This document shows, piece after piece, positions 52,709-64,000 of a stretch of DNA of 64,000 nt; positions within the stretch are counted from its first letter, which is position 1; each line of letters begins with the position of its first letter. The notes below the pieces were generated by a model. That model saw only the letters and a list, made by a program, of their open reading frames with translations, was not told where the DNA came from and did not search any database. Source of the DNA: Paramecium sonneborni (taxonomy: Eukaryota > Ciliophora > Oligohymenophorea > Peniculida > Parameciidae); contig CAJJDN010000083.1 of the NCBI GenBank assembly GCA_905182985.1, positions 340,128 to 404,127 on the forward strand, in the 5' to 3' direction. The translations under genes were made by a program, and so were the position numbers.

Positions 52709-53682
52709 ATGGGAAATATTCTGAGTTTAATGTATAATTTAGAACTATTTCCTGATGTAAAGAAGATAGTTTAGGGTCATAAATTTTACTGTAATTTATT
52801 TTCAAGTATTCTCTTATTAGGGTTTTGAAATAGGTTAACTAAATTTTTACTTCCTACAATGATTATTGACAGATTTATATCGAATTTTAACTAAATTCCA
52901 ATTTAATAATTTAAAAATTATTTCATAAAGAAATCATGTATATTGATGAAATAATTTATGAAGAGCTTGAAGAAGAAATAATCATTTGAATTAACAAAAA
53001 AATGTGAAAAATTATTAAATGATTTATAAAAATTAAATAAAAATAATAATTTTAACAATTCAATTTATATTGTTAGATAAAATTAATTTGATGTACTATT
53101 TAAATTAATCTATGATTTCTCTAAATAGGATTAAAATTATTATTAAAAAAGTATGATGATTAAAAATATTAAGTATAATTAGATATCAAAAAGGAAATAT
53201 CTATCATATAAATTAATATTTAATTGAAATGTAATATATCTTATATGGCATCCAAGCTATTAATCATTTATTAGAAGATGTATAAACTACTTATTTATCA
53301 ACAATTTAAATCATGTATTATTATAAGGAAAAATTAATAAAAAGAACAAGTATAACTTTAATAATTTTTAAGTCATTGAGCTTGAAATTTAGCATGACTT
53401 TTCATTAATGCCATTAACTTTTGGTGAATATAAGTAATAATTTCAAAATAATTTAATTTTGGTATATTTCTATTAAATTGAACCAAAACAGGATATTTAA
53501 GAAAAAATGATGATAGAAATACAATGCTAGTATTGGAACAATGCCAAAAATTATAAGAAAATTTTATAAATTGAGAAGCTTATAATTCAAAATTTCATAT
53601 GTTTAGTTAATCGTAGACAAAAAAAAAATTATATAAACATACTAAATATAATAAAGTTGTATTTCTTAAATTATTCATCTTT
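52709..53682 (+). pseudogene. Coding-like locus with interrupted frame
   Basis: From an ATG at 52709 the frame starts MGNILSLMYNLELFPDVKK, meets a TGA at 52826-52828 and then continues in the same frame with coherent sequence (LTKFLLPTMIIDRFISN; ELTKKCEKLLNDLQKLNKN; RQNQFDVLFKLIYDF). Further on, another frame reads VIELEIQHDFSLMPLTFGEY and QCQYWNNAKNYKKILQIEKL. Introns could join some parts, but no complete chain was found. The MGN start suggests a myristoylated protein. Either the gene is decayed or some introns are missed. Its 3' end meets the convergent gene at 53683. Confidence 0.4.
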
Positions 53683-56600
53683 TCATGATTCTGAATTATT
53701 TTAATAGATAAAAATGTGCTTTTAATTATTTATCTATTTTTTCTTTAATTACATTCTTCGAATAAAATAATAAATAATCAATATTAATGCAAATATGAAA
53801 AAGAGTATTCTGAAAGCAGTTTTGTTATAGCTCTGCTCATCAGACACTTAAAGAAATATTTATAATGATATTGATGATACTTAGTTTTCTGCTAATAATG
53901 TAAACGTTTCATTATTTTAAGTTTCATCATTGATTGTAATTTGATAACCAATCTCCCCAATAAAAATGCCACCTTTCTTATATTAAAAAACAATAAAATG
54001 AGTAGTATTTATTTGATGATAAATGTATTATTGGAGTATAGAACGTCTTCCAATCTAATCTAAAATATCTGATTCTTTTAAATCATAAAAGTAAATAAAA
54101 GAGTGTGATTTTAAAATTAAATGATGATTACTAAAATATTATAGTTCCATATGATTTTCTTCCTCAAAATTTCTTAAAATCCTTATTGGTTTGAATTGGA
54201 CTTCGAGATTCTTCCTTTATATTAAAATTTCACTAATGATTGACATTCCCCTTAAACTCTGAAAAATTGTTAATTATAGATTTTCACCATCAATTGTACA
54301 TTCTAATAAATTTAATTTGTAGTCTTTATTTAAATATTTGTTAGTTTTTATTTGAATGTAATTTTTAAGAGCAAAATCAATAGTTTACTATGAAAGCTCA
54401 GCTACTCCTTCCAATTAAAATTGACTCTTATCTAAGGAGAGAATTTAAAATGTTAATATTTATCCTCCTTCCTAATATATGAGAGATATATATAGTTGAT
54501 TATCTCCTTTAATTTTAAGAATTTCTGTTATATTAATTAAATTTTAGATCTAATAGATTTTCGATTGGATAATTTAATATAATTGTAAAGTGAATGAATC
54601 TTTAATTATGATTAAATTTCCTGTTTTCATGCTTTCATAGCTAGAATTTGGAGATATTTTTATTTTTATTTCATATATAGGTTATGCAATTAATTGCATA
54701 GCTGTTTCATTAATCGAATAAATAACTCCTCTTATTTCAAAAAAATTATTATTAAGAAATAAAAATAATAAAGATTAGTCATTTATTGAAATTATATTTT
54801 ATAATTATTCTTCTTTCTTATAGAAATGTTCCTATATTTATCTGAATAATACTATTGAGTTATTCTTAGTTTAAAATATGATTACATTTTCTAACTCTTG
54901 TAAAACAGATCCCAAATAAATACTCTTTAATTTAATTCCATCGAGAATATCATTATTATTGATTTATTCAGAAAGTAACAATGGTCCTTTGATTGAAAAA
55001 TTATCATTATTTATTATTTAAATATTATCAATTGGACCAAAAATATAATCATTAATATTTATTCTAAAATTTTTCTCTTTTTTATATTTTAGTAGGACAT
55101 GATTATTTTTTTAGAATAATTAAAAGCATTCATTATAGATCTAAATTTTGATTTCTAAATTAATTCTATCAGCTTTAGTATCTATCGGAATAACTTGAAA
55201 AAAAATTTATTCATGACTAATAAGTGAATTTTGCCAAGAGGAATTGATTTCTAATGAAATCTCAAAATCTCTCATATTGAATTTTTAAATTTTGTCTCCT
55301 TAATCATAAAAGAATAAATATTAGTCCTAGAAAAAAAATTAAACTCTTCCAATTTCAATAGTTTTAATTTGTTTTAGTAGTAATCTATTTTAGATGACAA
55401 ATACGATTATGAAGGTTTTTGAAGAATTTCGAGTAGCAATCGCAAAATATTCATTATCAATTTAGTAAAATAGTGGTCTAATAATTTCATAATTATCTAG
55501 ATTAATTTTTTTTAAAGTTAATATTTAATACCCATTAAAAATTTACTCAATTATTTAATTTTTAATAAGATGTATTCCCAATATGTAACATTTACTATTT
55601 ATGATTATTTTAGTAAAAACTATCTAAATAAAGTCAGTTTCAATCATAATAATTTCGGAGTTAATAAAAATTATCAAATATTGAAATAATTGAATTACTT
55701 AATAATTAAATTTTGAAAAATAAAATACTTGAAACTATTCATATTGCTAATTTTCTAAAAGATATTTCTGATTTAAATTATGCAAAATATTTTAAATATT
55801 CTAATCAATGATTACAACACTTAAAGTTTACAGATCAAACAATTTAAGTTCATCCTAATTTTTAGTTAATATAATAATTATGTCTTAAAATTAAAGAATA
55901 TTAATAATTTCACTTTTGAATTTATATTCAATAATTAATGGTTGAATAACTTATAATTTAATCTATTTTAATTTTCTATTATCCTTCTACCATAAAAGGA
56001 TTGAATTTCGGTATTATAATACCTAATATTATTAAGTTTGAATTTTAAATTAAAATTTTTCTTTACAACTTTTGATTTCAATGTAATTTTTTGTTTTAAA
56101 TAAAGAATATGATTATTGATTATCATTTCCTTAATATAATAAGGTTTATTCTTCGTAGACTTAATCATTTAAATTTCTACAAAAAGAGTTAAATGGTGAT
56201 TTATCTAAAATACTGATTTTTAAATTAGAAGAGGTTAATGGTAGTAAATTTATTTGATAATCATTAATTAAATTTAATTATTTCTTGCTAAATAAGAAAA
56301 AAAATTATTTTTCGCAATTATTTTTAAGACCATAATCTTAAATTAATTAGGCATTTGTTGCTTGATAAGTAATTTCATAGCAAGCCATAGGATAATTAAA
56401 AGCTTAAGATTAACTCACAATTAGGTGTATATATTTCTTTGTAGGTTAAATGTAACATCTGGGAAAGGAAAACCTATAAAATACTATTTCATTAGCAACT
56501 TAATCAATTTAATATATTAAGTTTTACATACCAAAATAAAATTTTGAGCTATTAATATTTATTACTTATTTTAATTCTTTATTAAAAATAACGTGAAGTT

Positions 56601-57615
56601 AGTTATTAGTTTAAACAAAAAGAATATCCAAAAACAATTTGAAATTTAAAAGGGTACCTTCAAATTCTTGTCTATATTTATTATTTTAGATTACTGTCTT
56701 ATTAAGGGAGGAAATCCATTTAATTTTATATATTATTTAGCAGTTCTCTTATGAAAGTATAAACGAATTTAAATGATCATTTGTAACAAATAATAGTCCA
56801 AACTCGTTTTAATAATCAATTTTAAATAGATAATAACTAGTTTCTGTAAGAAGCGCAATCAACAGATTTTAACACATTTCAAAATTCTCAAGAAAGTTAA
56901 TTTGTTAAGAATAATTACTATTTACTATTTTTTCATTTAGAACAATATTTATTTCTTTGTTATTATAAATAAATACTCCCCAATTATAGCATTAAATGAA
57001 AGCAATTATATAATTATGGTCAGATTTTTTGAAAATTTTTCTTTTGCACAATGTATACATGCTATTCTCTATCTTAACCTATTCTAATAGTTATGTTTTG
57101 GTTTCAAAATTAATGATATATATTTTGAAATAGAAATCTTTGAAGCAAAATAATATGAATCCAGAATTTTATTCAAATTAAAATTCTTCACATGTATGAT
57201 CATCTTTGATGTTTGAATCTATTTAAAATGTATTTTATTCTATGACATTGTCATTTTCATATTATTTTGAATCTTCAATCTTTATACATGAGATAAAATA
57301 ATATTCAGATTTTGAAAACTAACAAAATAATTTGCTGAAAATTTAAAAAGCACCATTTATTTATATTATCTATGCATAGATGATTTCTTCTTTTTAATAT
57401 TTTTTAATTCTTTATGATTCTTGTATGATTTTGTAATTCTCTAAATTTATATTTTCATAATCATGTTCATCACTATTTACAATTAAAATACTTTCTTTTT
57501 TTGTAGTAAATATTTCATCAGGTTCCATAATTATTTTAAGACATTAATTTATCTCACAAACTATAATTTAGAGAAGCAAAGTATGAATAAGTATTAAATG
57601 ATATTAATATCTCAT
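53683..57615 (-). CDS. Large secreted/type I membrane protein, unknown ectodomain
   Basis: An uninterrupted frame of 1,311 codons from ATG 57613-57615 to TGA 53683-53685, no introns. The start is chosen because it yields a signal peptide (polar start MRYQYH, hydrophobic core LILIHTLLLQIIVC); a downstream Met at 57528 lacks one. The ~1,220-residue ectodomain is rich in beta-type alternation, Asn and aromatic residues and resembles a repeated beta-propeller or beta-sandwich, but no repeat signature is clear. A single membrane span near the C-terminus (FRILFFIFALILIIYYF) is followed by a short basic cytoplasmic tail ending in NNSES. It may be a ciliate surface or endomembrane protein; the family is not recognised. 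Confidence 0.8.
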
Positions 57616-57744
57616 TTTTGATAAATTTGATTATTTAATTAATATAATATATAATACAGAAAGCATAACATATTTTCCTCAATAATTTGTTTAACATAAG
57701 AAAAATAAAATGCTGAAAAAAAAAAATGACCCCATCTTCAAAAA

Positions 57745-58420
57745 TTTTTGCTAAATTTATAGTTAATTAATCATCATCCTCAGTTGGAAAAAATCTTATT
57801 TATTATTTATAATTTATATTCTTAAACTTAGAATATATATCTGAAGTCATTGATATATGTAATAACATTTCATTAAACCAACCAATAATTAAATTAATTA
57901 TTTTAATGGTTAAAGTAAATTAACAATCTTAAAAGAAGTTGAGCATAATTTTAACTAAGATTTATCAAAATATTTATTCTTAAAATAAATTAAATAATAT
58001 ATACCTTTACTATTAGATGATTTAAATAAGACATACATTTTTAATAATCTGCAATTTAAAATACTAAGAAATAATTGAATTCAATATCAGCTATGTAATT
58101 TCAGCGATAGTTGGAATCAATAAGGAATAAAAAAATTATATTATTTCTAATCATTTAATATAATTCGTTTAAATAGATGATTTCTGAATAATAAGCCTCA
58201 GTAAAATATTTAGTACATCTGAATTTATTAATCAATATAAATACTTAATCAATCTCTGAGATCAAGTCAAATCATCAGTCTTCCTAATGAAGTTATTTGA
58301 TTTTTTATGAACGTCTTCATAAATTAGATTAAGAGCCTCATATATATCTTTTAAAGTTACAATTGGAATGAATCTTGAAGATTTATCAATTGTGGAGCGG
58401 TAATTGAATAATACAAACAT
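57745..58420 (-). pseudogene. Multi-exon gene or relic with in-frame TGA codons
   Basis: From ATG 58420 the frame starts MFVLFNYRSTIDKSSRF and IPIVTLKDIYEALNLIYED, then meets TGA at 58262-58264. It resumes in frame (SQRLIK) and, after a 26 nt GTATTT...TTCAG intron, reads CTKYFTEAYYSEIIYLNELY. Another TGA is followed by NYIADIEFNYFLVFQIADYQ. Near 57.8 kb a frame reads LIIGWFNEMLLHISM and QQIRFFPTEDDDQLTINLAK. The amino-acid texture is clearly protein-like but no single unbroken model was obtained. It is either a recently inactivated gene or a real gene with atypical introns. No family is recognised. Confidence 0.4.
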
Positions 58421-58871
58421 TTTTATTGATGAAATTCTTTTGCTTTTGGAGATTTTGATAGTTTCTAAACTTATTCCTTAAAAAAATGATATAATTATAA
58501 GATAAATTATAATTGTTTAACATTTCTCTATGATTAGTGTGATGTTAGTTAAATTAATAAGATAAATTACATTTAAGATATTTACTCTCTATAACTTCAA
58601 ATCAGCATATAACATTGAAATTAGAATAAGTATTTTAAAAAAGTGGAATATTTTTTTGATAATATTTAAAATTTAGAAGTAATAAAAGATTTCCAAATAA
58701 ATAATATTATGATTAATTGAAAATTTTTGTTTAATTAATTCTTTATTCAAATGGATTTAGCTATTTAGACGTATATTTTAAATTATTATTTATAGCATAA
58801 TTGATAAAAATATTAATAAATAAATATTTATAATTGAAATTATTAATCATTAATTAATAAAATTATAATGA

Positions 58872-60003
58872 TCATTCAAATTTTATATCTGAGATTGATT
58901 TGATTTAAACAGTTTTATATTTACCAATCCTATCAGATATATGTACAACTATATGCTCGGTATCTAGGATATCTTCTTGGATTTATGTTTGAATTGAATC
59001 GTTATTTAAAAGATGTTTTTTAACTGGAAAATCTAAGGTCTCCGAGTTTTCTAGTTGATTAAGAGCTTAAATTGGAGAATAGTTCAATAATTGATTCGAG
59101 TTTGGATTTATAGAAATTGTCTGTAACATTTTTATAAACAACAATTTTATGAAAGAATAATCTGGCATTTAATTAGGTTAGAGTTCATCAATGTAAGACA
59201 TAAATTTAAAGAATTCATGAGGGAATTGTTAGGATAATGTAATTGTATTAAAGAGGGAAGTTTTCATTTCTCCAATCAATTTATTATCCACAGTCTTAAA
59301 TCCTTTTGAAGATTCTTAAGACCATGGTAATTTACCTAATTAAATGATTATAAATACAATTTTTCAAATAGACTAACACATAAAATAGACTTTCCAAATC
59401 ATCTTTATATCCTAATTATTCACCTTTATGAAATGTTCTGCTTGCAAAGTTTAAGGAACCAAATAATATATTTTTTTAGAATTTTTAATTTTCGATTGAT
59501 TAAGATAGACCTAAATCAATAAGTTAAATAACTCCAGGCTCGAGAAGTTTATTCTCTGAATTTAATTGCATTTTTTGTGATATCATAATATTTTCTGGTT
59601 TGATATCTAGATGTAAGATGCTTTTTTTATGCATTTTTTCTAAAGTCTCGATAAGACTTAATCCAATAGCCAAAGTGCAAGATAAGGATATTTGTTAAGA
59701 TTTAACCAAATCCTGTAAGCTACAATGTAGAAGTGGCAAAATAAGATAACTCCTAAATTGATTAAATAGTTCATACTTTTTTTCTGGAGTTATTCCATGA
59801 TGAATCAATTTGGGGATTCCTTCTATTTCATTCAATTCTTTAAGGAATTTAATCTCACTCTCTATTTGACCTTACATGGGATATTTTTCTATTTTGATGG
59901 CAAATACTTTTTAACTTAGATTATGCTAAACTTTAAACACTTTATGAGCTTAACCTTATCCAATCATCGAGAGTACATAATATTTAGAAGTTTGAAAATA
60001 CAT
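58872..60003 (-). CDS. Casein kinase 1 family protein kinase
   Basis: Exons 60003-59358 and 59335-58872 (22 nt intron) sum to 370 codons, 369 residues. Protein kinase features in order: YYVLSMIGQGQAHKVFKV (glycine loop, weak third Gly), FAIKIEK with Lys37, HLDIKPEN at 131-138 (catalytic Asp133), LIDLGLSQ with Asp163 in a DLG version of DFG, then GSLNFASRTFHKGEQLGYKD followed by DLESLFYVLVYL. This last block (GS-NFAS ... H-G ... DDLES) and the absence of an APE motif are hallmarks of casein kinase 1. KLPWS follows across the intron. The C-terminus after ~290 is divergent. CK1 kinases phosphorylate Ser/Thr on primed substrates. All catalytic residues are present, so it is probably active. Confidence 0.88.
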
Positions 60004-61858
60004 TAGAGCAGATATTTTTAATTATATAATTGAATAGGAACAAGTTCTTATTGGGTGTTTATTTTGAAGGGGATAAAAATTTTTAGATTTATTTTTCTTT
60101 GTCTTTAGAAATTAAATTATCTTTATTTAATATTAAAATAGTATTATCTTATTAAAATTCACTTATTGATTATGTTTGTTTAAATCAATTTTGTAAAATC
60201 CTAGATTTAGTTGTTTTACCTGCCCTAATGATAAACAATTAAAATTATAATTCATTATGAAATTTATCAGAATATTTAATAGAAATGAATGTTTAAGTTT
60301 ATGTTGTATAAATATAATAAATATCAATTACCATCTTAATTTATCTACAAAAATCTCAGTTATAGCATTCAAAGGCTAAAGCTGTTACTTATCTAATAAT
60401 TAAGTTCTAAAATTTAAACTATAAACCCACTTAATTATATCAACAATATTTAAGAATGCTTACAATAAGTTTATTTTGATACAGATAAAAGGACTAAAAT
60501 AATATATTTTTAGTTTATTAAATATTAAATTGCTTAATAACTTGAAATCTATTGAATTTCTTGATTTGGCTTTATTGTTAAATCATTCTCAATTTTAATC
60601 TTTGTATCTTAAATTAGATTCAATTTTAGAGTGAATGCTTATCAGATTTAAATGTTTTTACGTATTATATAATAGATTTATAGTTATGATAATTCTAATT
60701 TTGGTTGAAAAATTCCTTAAAGACTAACTAACAATTTTTTCCATCTTCATTTGGAATAATTTTCAAAAAATTATTTACATATTTTTCCAAATCTATATAC
60801 TATCAAAATAATATCAAATTTTGCTTTAAGGGATTTAAAAATAATCTGAAATCCTGAATATAAAATGTTTAATATAAAAAGTTTCTGAATAAATTGATAA
60901 AATATTTCTGAGAGATTTTTTTGAATATGGAAGGAGTTAAGAATGAATAATTGCTACGTTGTTGATATTGAAATTTTAAATTGTCTGATAATTAATTAAA
61001 TATTTAAAAAAGATCTCTTTGTCGATCAATTGAAATTTAAAATATATAATTTTAAATATTGTGTTCATTAATATATTTATATTTCTTCGAAAGGAAAATG
61101 AACACAATAAATTTATCCATATCATCGAAACATATCAAAACTAATAGAATCAAATCAACATATTTAATATTTTAGCTGCCAATTTATTATAATTTTTTTC
61201 TATATTGATTAATTTTTTTTGTATATATAAATAGATGAATTTAAATCAAAACGAACTAAATCTTTTGAAAAAAATAGATTTTAATTTTTTAATAGCCTTA
61301 AATATAATCTTTAAAAATACAAAATCAACTATCATATCACACTAAACATCTGAACTTTAAATAAACATTCTAATATTGCTGTTGCAATTCGGATATTTTT
61401 CACGGTTAATAAAAAGCTAATTTTTGATAAAATAAAATAGTTACCAATCTATTAAACCATAAGAATGAAAATAAAAGTCTTTATCTATTATGATTCATTC
61501 AATATTCTTGATATTCGTGTGAACCCTTTAAAAGTCTGTAAAAGAAAAATGAATGAAAACGTAGATCATTTTTTATGAATAGATTTAGTTATAATTCTAA
61601 TTTATAAATGAAAAAATTATTAAAATTCTTATTTTTTATAATGAATCAAAATCAAAAACAGTATTCATCTAAAAGCCTAAATATCTTCATTTATTCATAG
61701 AAATGTTCAATTCAAATTGCGTAAATCAAGCAAATAAATAAATTCTAGCAGCTATTGATCAATTTTATTAAATATGAATATAAAATATTTATTAAATTAT
61801 TATAAGTAATATTTAAATTATTTGAGCTTTTTTTTACTAATTAGAACAATTATAAATA
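60004..61858. other. Intergenic region with possible coding fragments
   Basis: Mostly AT-rich DNA without gene signals. On the minus strand near 60.55-60.8 kb two adjacent frames read as protein (e.g. FLKIIPNEDGKNCQLVFKEF; KIKIENDLTIKPNQEIQQI), but they cannot be joined by a normal short intron and no start was found. They may be a gene remnant. Confidence 0.35.
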
Positions 61859-63371
61859 ATGTAATGGTTAGGAAATTATGGCTATAATAATAAGAAGATT
61901 GGTAAATGGATGGCTACATGGAATGGGAAGATCTTAAATAATGTGGGTGGTTTGTACTCTAACGATGGATTGAAATAAGGTTTATGGAAAGAATTAAATA
62001 GAAATTATATGAAGTAAATATGATTATGTCATCAGAAATAGTCAAGGTAAAGTATAAGTATAAGTATATGAAAGTGGATCATACCTTAAAAATTAAAGAT
62101 GCGGAATATGGATATACGTGTTTAATGGTAGAAAGATGTAAATTTTATTCTGAAATTAAATAGAGGAGGAGGATCATACAATAAGCAAGGTTTTAAGGAT
62201 GGTAAATGGATTGAATTGAGAGATGGGTTTAATAAGAATTCTTAAGTAACTTATAATGGTTAGTATTAAAATGGTAAAAAGGTTGCTTTATGGGATATTT
62301 TCTATGAAAATAAAAAGATGTAATTTAAAATATAAAAAAATTTTTAGTGGTGGTGGATTATATAATGAAGGCGATGATGAAATAAAAATTGGGAGATGGA
62401 TTGAAGAGAGCGATGGATTTTATTATTTTTCATAAATAACTTTCAATGGTGAATATAAAAAAGGTAAAAAGATTGGTTTATGGGAGAGTTATTTTAATTG
62501 GGATGGAAATTAGAAGATGTAATAATAAGTAAAAATTTTGTAGTGGTGGTGGGTTATATGATGAGGTTGGTGATGAGATTAAGATTGGGAGGTGGATTGA
62601 TTTTAATAAAACGTATAAGACAGATTCGTAAGTAACTTATAATGGTGAATATATAAATGGTAAAAAGGTTGGTAGATGGAATATATGGTTTAACGAATAT
62701 GATGATGGGTGGAATAATAAATAAATGTAAATATTGAATATTATAAATAATATAAAAATATTTAGTGGTGGGGGATTATATGATTAAGAAGGGAATGAGA
62801 TTAAGATTGGAAGATGGGTTGAATAGAGCGAGGCGTTCTTTATTTATTCTTAAGTAACCTATGTTGGTGAATATAAAAATAATAAAAAGGTTGGTAGATG
62901 GGATATTTGGTATAATTCTTATGATAAAGGATGGAAAAATAAAAAGATGTATACTTAAAATAATATATTCTTTTTTTTAGCGGTGGTGGAACATATAATA
63001 AAGGGGATGATGAAATAAAAATAGGTAAATGGACTGAATTGAGTGATAGATTTAATAATTACACAGAAATAATTTATTAAGGAGAATATAAGCATAATTA
63101 AAAAGTTGGTAAATGGGAAATTACGTATGATGGAATATAGAGGTAAATTCAGAGATTTGATGTATTAATTTTTAGTGGCGGTGGATAGTATGATGAAGAT
63201 GGTAAAGGAATTAAAATTGGAAATTGGATTGAGTTTTCGGAAAGTTTCCATAAATACCACTAATTAATCTATGATGGTTAATATAAAAATGGCAAAAAAA
63301 TTGGTAGATGGATGGAAATGGATATTAAAGAGAATAAGATACTTGATGAAATTTTATTTGATGATAATTGA
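61859..63371 (+). CDS. MORN-like repeat protein, repeats matched to exons
   Basis: Eight exons: 61859-62013, 62042-62137, 62164-62319, 62348-62518, 62544-62726, 62766-62948, 62981-63142, 63176-63371; 433 residues. All introns (25-39 nt) are in phase 2. From the third exon on, each exon encodes one ~55-60-residue unit beginning GGG-x-Y, then (I)KIGRWIE, VTYNGEY-x-NGKKVGRW, and ending KKM or similar. The Y-x-G-E/Q-Y-x-N-G-K-x-x-G-x-W core resembles MORN or MORN-variant (YwqK-like) repeats, which bind lipids or proteins. The start codon is the first in frame after a possible splice acceptor, so an extra 5' exon is possible. The final intron variants of 32-39 nt are longer than usual for this genome. 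Confidence 0.7.
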
Positions 63372-64000
63372 ATGTTAATAATAAGAATAAATATTAACTA
63401 TATACTTGTTAGTTTTATGTTTAGTTGTTCATGTAATTCTGTAATAGAAAATTTATTCATTTATTTGAATTGTTTACTAGCACTATAAAATTACAGATAA
63501 AGATTGAAATTCTCATCAGTGTTGTATCCTGCTAGATTTATAATTTACATTAAACCTTCAAGTTGTCTGTCAAAATAAATGTATTTTCCTCTTATATTGA
63601 CATTTTTTCTTCTAAAAATCAATTAATTCTATTTCTATATTAATAGAGAAAATTTATTTATAAATCTAAATCTGAAGTTAAAATAATTCAAAATATTTAA
63701 ATACACTAAATTTAGGAATTATATAAATTGTAGAAAATCTAATCTACATATTCAGCGCTAAGTAAGTATTATTATTCTATTTTATTTGAATACTAAGTAT
63801 AATTTTCACTACCTTAATATTCTAATTATCATACTTAAAGTTTTTTAATTATTTTGAGATTTTATTTTTATTATTATCAAAGTAAAATGAAAAATACTCG
63901 TACTAAAGCAAACTTAATTTAGTTAAATTCAATAAATATTCATGTGGTTGTTTAGCTAATCTAAATACATACTTTGATGGTTTAAATTCATTTTATAATA
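63372..64000 (-). other. Possible gene fragment, incomplete
   Basis: Between about 63.43 and 63.65 kb the minus strand has a coherent frame: NVNIRGKYIYFDRQLEGLMQ, then NLAGYNTDENFNLYLQFYSA and KFSITELHEQLNIKLTS. It stays open into the antisense of the MORN-like gene and no start codon is certain. It is probably an exon of a gene continuing towards or beyond the right edge. The rest of the stretch is AT-rich with nothing recognised. Confidence 0.35.

Noticed and set aside
60004..61858. A complete gene between the kinase and the MORN-like gene
   Set aside because: Protein-like fragments exist on the minus strand but no start, stop and intron chain could be made consistent.
1..64000. Mass pseudogenes under the standard genetic code
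   Set aside because: TAA/TAG occur throughout otherwise conserved proteins such as Brr2 and CK1 at Gln positions, so a ciliate code applies.
1..64000. CRISPR arrays, bacterial operons, tRNA or rRNA genes
   Set aside because: No regularly spaced repeats, ribosome binding sites or recognisable RNA gene cores were seen; weak tRNA genes could be missed by eye.

Overview
This window looks like macronuclear DNA of a Paramecium-type ciliate. Long reading frames use TAA and TAG as glutamine and close only at TGA. Introns are about 22-39 nt (mostly 23-29), nearly all begin GTA and end TAG, and placing them restores frame over hundreds of codons in gene after gene. The DNA is very AT-rich and carries no bacterial-style signals. 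Exon coordinates in the entries were derived by hand; in most multi-exon models the exon lengths add up to a whole number of codons. There was no database search, so names rest on motifs.

Layout. 1-5.6 kb: a coiled-coil protein running off the left edge (minus), a small coiled-coil gene (plus) and a two-exon gene (minus). 7.1-9.7 kb: a nine-exon HSA + SANT protein, most like the NuA4 scaffold EAF1/Vid21. 9.8-11.9 kb: a small helix-turn-helix gene duplicated across an N gap; the second copy holds an extra 28 bp TA-bounded insert with the features of a retained internal eliminated sequence (IES). 12.2-18.5 kb: a complete Brr2/SNRNP200 spliceosomal helicase. 18.5-35 kb: gene-poor sequence with three exact 1.1-1.3 kb duplications, each abutting a single N (unmerged contig overlaps). 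It contains a small MGNAC protein, a Cys/His-motif protein, a zinc-motif + TPR gene and a second TPR-like gene whose exons each encode one 34-residue repeat. 35.2-48.8 kb: a zinc-motif + WD40 protein, a probable TPR relative and a giant intronless NACHT-WD40 protein of about 3,380 residues. 49-53.7 kb: coding-like fragments with isolated in-frame TGA codons, plus an inverted repeat. 53.7-60.0 kb: a secreted/membrane protein of about 1,310 residues, a broken gene and a CK1-family kinase. 61.9-63.4 kb: a MORN-like repeat gene, again close to one repeat per exon.

The genes do not form one pathway. Housekeeping nuclear genes (Brr2, the EAF1-like protein) lie beside a cluster of repeat-domain genes (TPR, WD40, NACHT-WD40, MORN-like) of the kind that is greatly expanded in Paramecium. 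The two strongest biological leads are the giant NACHT-WD40 STAND protein and the repeat-per-exon gene architecture; the clearest genome-biology lead is the candidate retained IES.
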